Shown: piece after piece, positions 62,761 to 64,000 of the stretch
Layout: each line of letters begins with the position of its first letter
How positions within the stretch are numbered: the stretch's first letter is position 1
Assembly (NCBI GenBank): GCA_963764195.1
Contig: CAVXRG010000008.1
Span: forward strand, 242,664-306,663
From: JBDSSS01 sp963764195
GTDB lineage: Bacteria > Actinomycetota > Actinomycetes > Actinomycetales > Dermatophilaceae
Length of the DNA: 64,000 nucleotides
Direction: 5' to 3'
Program-made: the position numbers and the translations under genes
Notes under the pieces: generated by a model
What the model was told of the DNA's origin: nothing
What the model saw: only the letters and a program-made list of their open reading frames with translations
Databases searched by the model: none

Positions 62761-64000
62761 TTACTGATCGGGCCGAGCGCCTCCGCCGTCCCGCTCCAGG
62801 GTGGCGCGGACAAGGCTTGAACCCCGTCGGGTAGAACACGTCGCCGTTCATGACCGCCACCGGGTTCGGGGCCACGCCTCCAGGCCTGGATGGTGGTGAC
62901 GGTCAACGCGTCGGTGTCAACGGCTTGGAGAGAGCCACGGGAAGCGACAAGGAGCAGGCCATCGACCTCCACCAGCTGCGCCACTGACCAGGTCACGGTG
63001 TCGGGCTGCGCTTCCGTCGTCAGGTGCAGTTGCCTGATCAGGGAGCCAGTGGCGGGGTCGAGGCTGAAAAAGCGTCCCACCTGACACGCCCCACAACTGG
63101 CCGGTCGAGCTGACGAGAAGGAGAGCCAATCGATTGGGCGCCCTGAACGGGGTGGACACTCCAGGTCACCTTTCGCTCCGTGGTGTCGAACGCGAATACG
63201 GTCGCCTGTGCCACGGCGGGGGTCGAGCCCCAATCCACCCCACCTGGACGTGCCCACGAAGGCGACTCCTCCTGCACCGTCGATGCTCACGACGCTTTCT
63301 TTGGGTACGGGTGAACGAAGCGATACGGGGGTGGACGTAGGACTGTCGATCCAACCCAGTGCCCCTCCAAGAGTTCCGTAGGTAGGCACGGTGCCGAAGT
63401 AGGTGCGAGCACCGTCCACTGCCCATGCCTGGGGCCGGTCCTGTCGGAACGACGGGCCCAGGGAACCGATCTGAAATGGATTGGTCCCGGGGCTCCGCGA
63501 GCTGCGACGTGTCATAGCGAAGAATGCGGGCACCGGTGTAGCTACCTAGGTACATGTGGGGACCGTTTGCCACCATGCCCTCGATCTCGCCGAAGAGCCG
63601 GGGCGACTGGTCGTCAGGGGGCGGGTAACGCAGGGCAACATCGCCTTCTAGTGTGAAACCGACGAGGCTGGGACCTCCGAAACCGCCGACATACACGCGG
63701 CCGTCGTTTCCGGCGGCAAGTGACTTGATGTGCAAGGCAGAAGGGTTCGAGCCTCAGACGAAAGCCTTTGAAGGCTGCCAGGGGGAGCTGCCGACCCGCG
63801 ATCGGCCGTGGCAAGGCCGAAAGGTTCACGGCGCTGGCTCGAAGGCCGCCGTCGTGCGTGATGAGCCATGCCCCGGGGACGCCTTGAATGGTTGTGCCCT
63901 CGACGAGGGAGTTGCGTCCCGGGGGGAGGGCGGTCCGGTGCGATGGCTGTGGCAATGCCCGACCCGGGTCCGGACCCGGCCACCTTCCAGAGCACCCCCC
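62761..64000 (-). pseudogene. Beta-propeller protein (N-terminus beyond window, several frameshifts)
   Basis: Repeated four-strand blade patterns: AAGNDGRVYVGGFGGPSLVG, GMVANGPHMYLGSYTGARIL, QIGSLGPSFRQDRPQAWAVD, FGTVPTYGTLGGALGWID, SVVSIDGAGGVAFVGTSRWG, FFSLDPATGSLIRQLHLTTE, LVEVDGLLLVASRGSLQAVD. This resembles NHL/PQQ-type propellers. Reading frames change at about 63535, 63130 and 62860. The likely stop is TAA at 62763-62761, eleven bases before the start of the DUF6270 gene. Its role could be a glycan- or protein-binding surface in the export or assembly of the polymer; not determinable here. Confidence 0.65.

Noticed and set aside
1..64000. tRNA, rRNA, prophage or conjugation genes marking an integrated element
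   Set aside because: None seen. The island edges are defined only by composition, IS elements and duplicated transferases, so no attachment site is claimed.

Overview
The window is about 70 percent GC. It carries actinobacterial gene families, GTG starts, many ATGA overlaps between genes and several leaderless-type promoters. It most resembles a member of the order Micrococcales, probably Intrasporangiaceae (Janibacter/Knoellia-like). That placement is an inference from composition and gene content, not from a marker gene. No rRNA, tRNA, CRISPR or phage genes were seen.

Region 1 (1-9.6 kb) is a nitrate/nitrite respiration module: the N-terminal part of narG (running off the left edge), narK, mobA, a DUF2249 protein, a hemerythrin and a copper nitrite reductase NirK fused to a large membrane domain. 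Two SufR-like winged-helix regulators with the same three-cysteine pattern are each coupled by 4-nt overlap to a downstream gene (narG and mobA). Together the genes import nitrate, make the molybdenum cofactor, reduce nitrate to nitrite to NO, and probably sense or bind NO or iron. No NO reductase or N2O reductase is in view.

Region 2 (9.6-23.4 kb) looks like a purine/ureide-type nitrogen catabolism region. A five-gene minus-strand operon encodes the FAD, Fe-S and molybdopterin subunits of a xanthine-dehydrogenase-like hydroxylase, a CoxG-like protein and a nitrilase-family amidohydrolase. Beside it lie an NCS2 xanthine/uracil permease, a GNAT acetyltransferase and a PucR regulator. PucR is divergent from allH and a fused allF-allG, which match the oxamate transcarbamoylase genes of allantoin catabolism.

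Region 3 (23.4-33 kb) holds a DUF559 endonuclease-like gene flanked by arrays of a 21-bp repeat that also occurs inside the hydroxylase operon. It also holds a heterodimeric ABC exporter with one strongly degenerate ATP site, a ferredoxin-reductase-like flavoprotein, an SGNH protein and a CgeB/GT2 glycosyltransferase.

Region 4 (33-64 kb) is a surface-glycan biosynthesis island. It contains several large glycosyltransferases, a UDP-ManNAc-type dehydrogenase (wecC) plus a broken second copy, an FkbM methyltransferase, three DUF6270 proteins, two asparagine-synthase-like proteins, a heparinase II/III-like protein, an alpha/beta-hydrolase-like protein and a beta-propeller. Between 34 and 42 kb it is broken up by nested insertion sequences (IS630, IS21 ends, ISL3, two IS1380 copies, IS5). 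The 7-mer GGCATAC, common elsewhere, is almost absent between 33 and 51 kb, which supports acquisition from outside.

From 51.4 kb to the right edge nearly every gene is broken by single-base indels at roughly one per 300-500 bases, without in-frame stops between them. This looks more like consensus errors than gene decay, but both remain possible.
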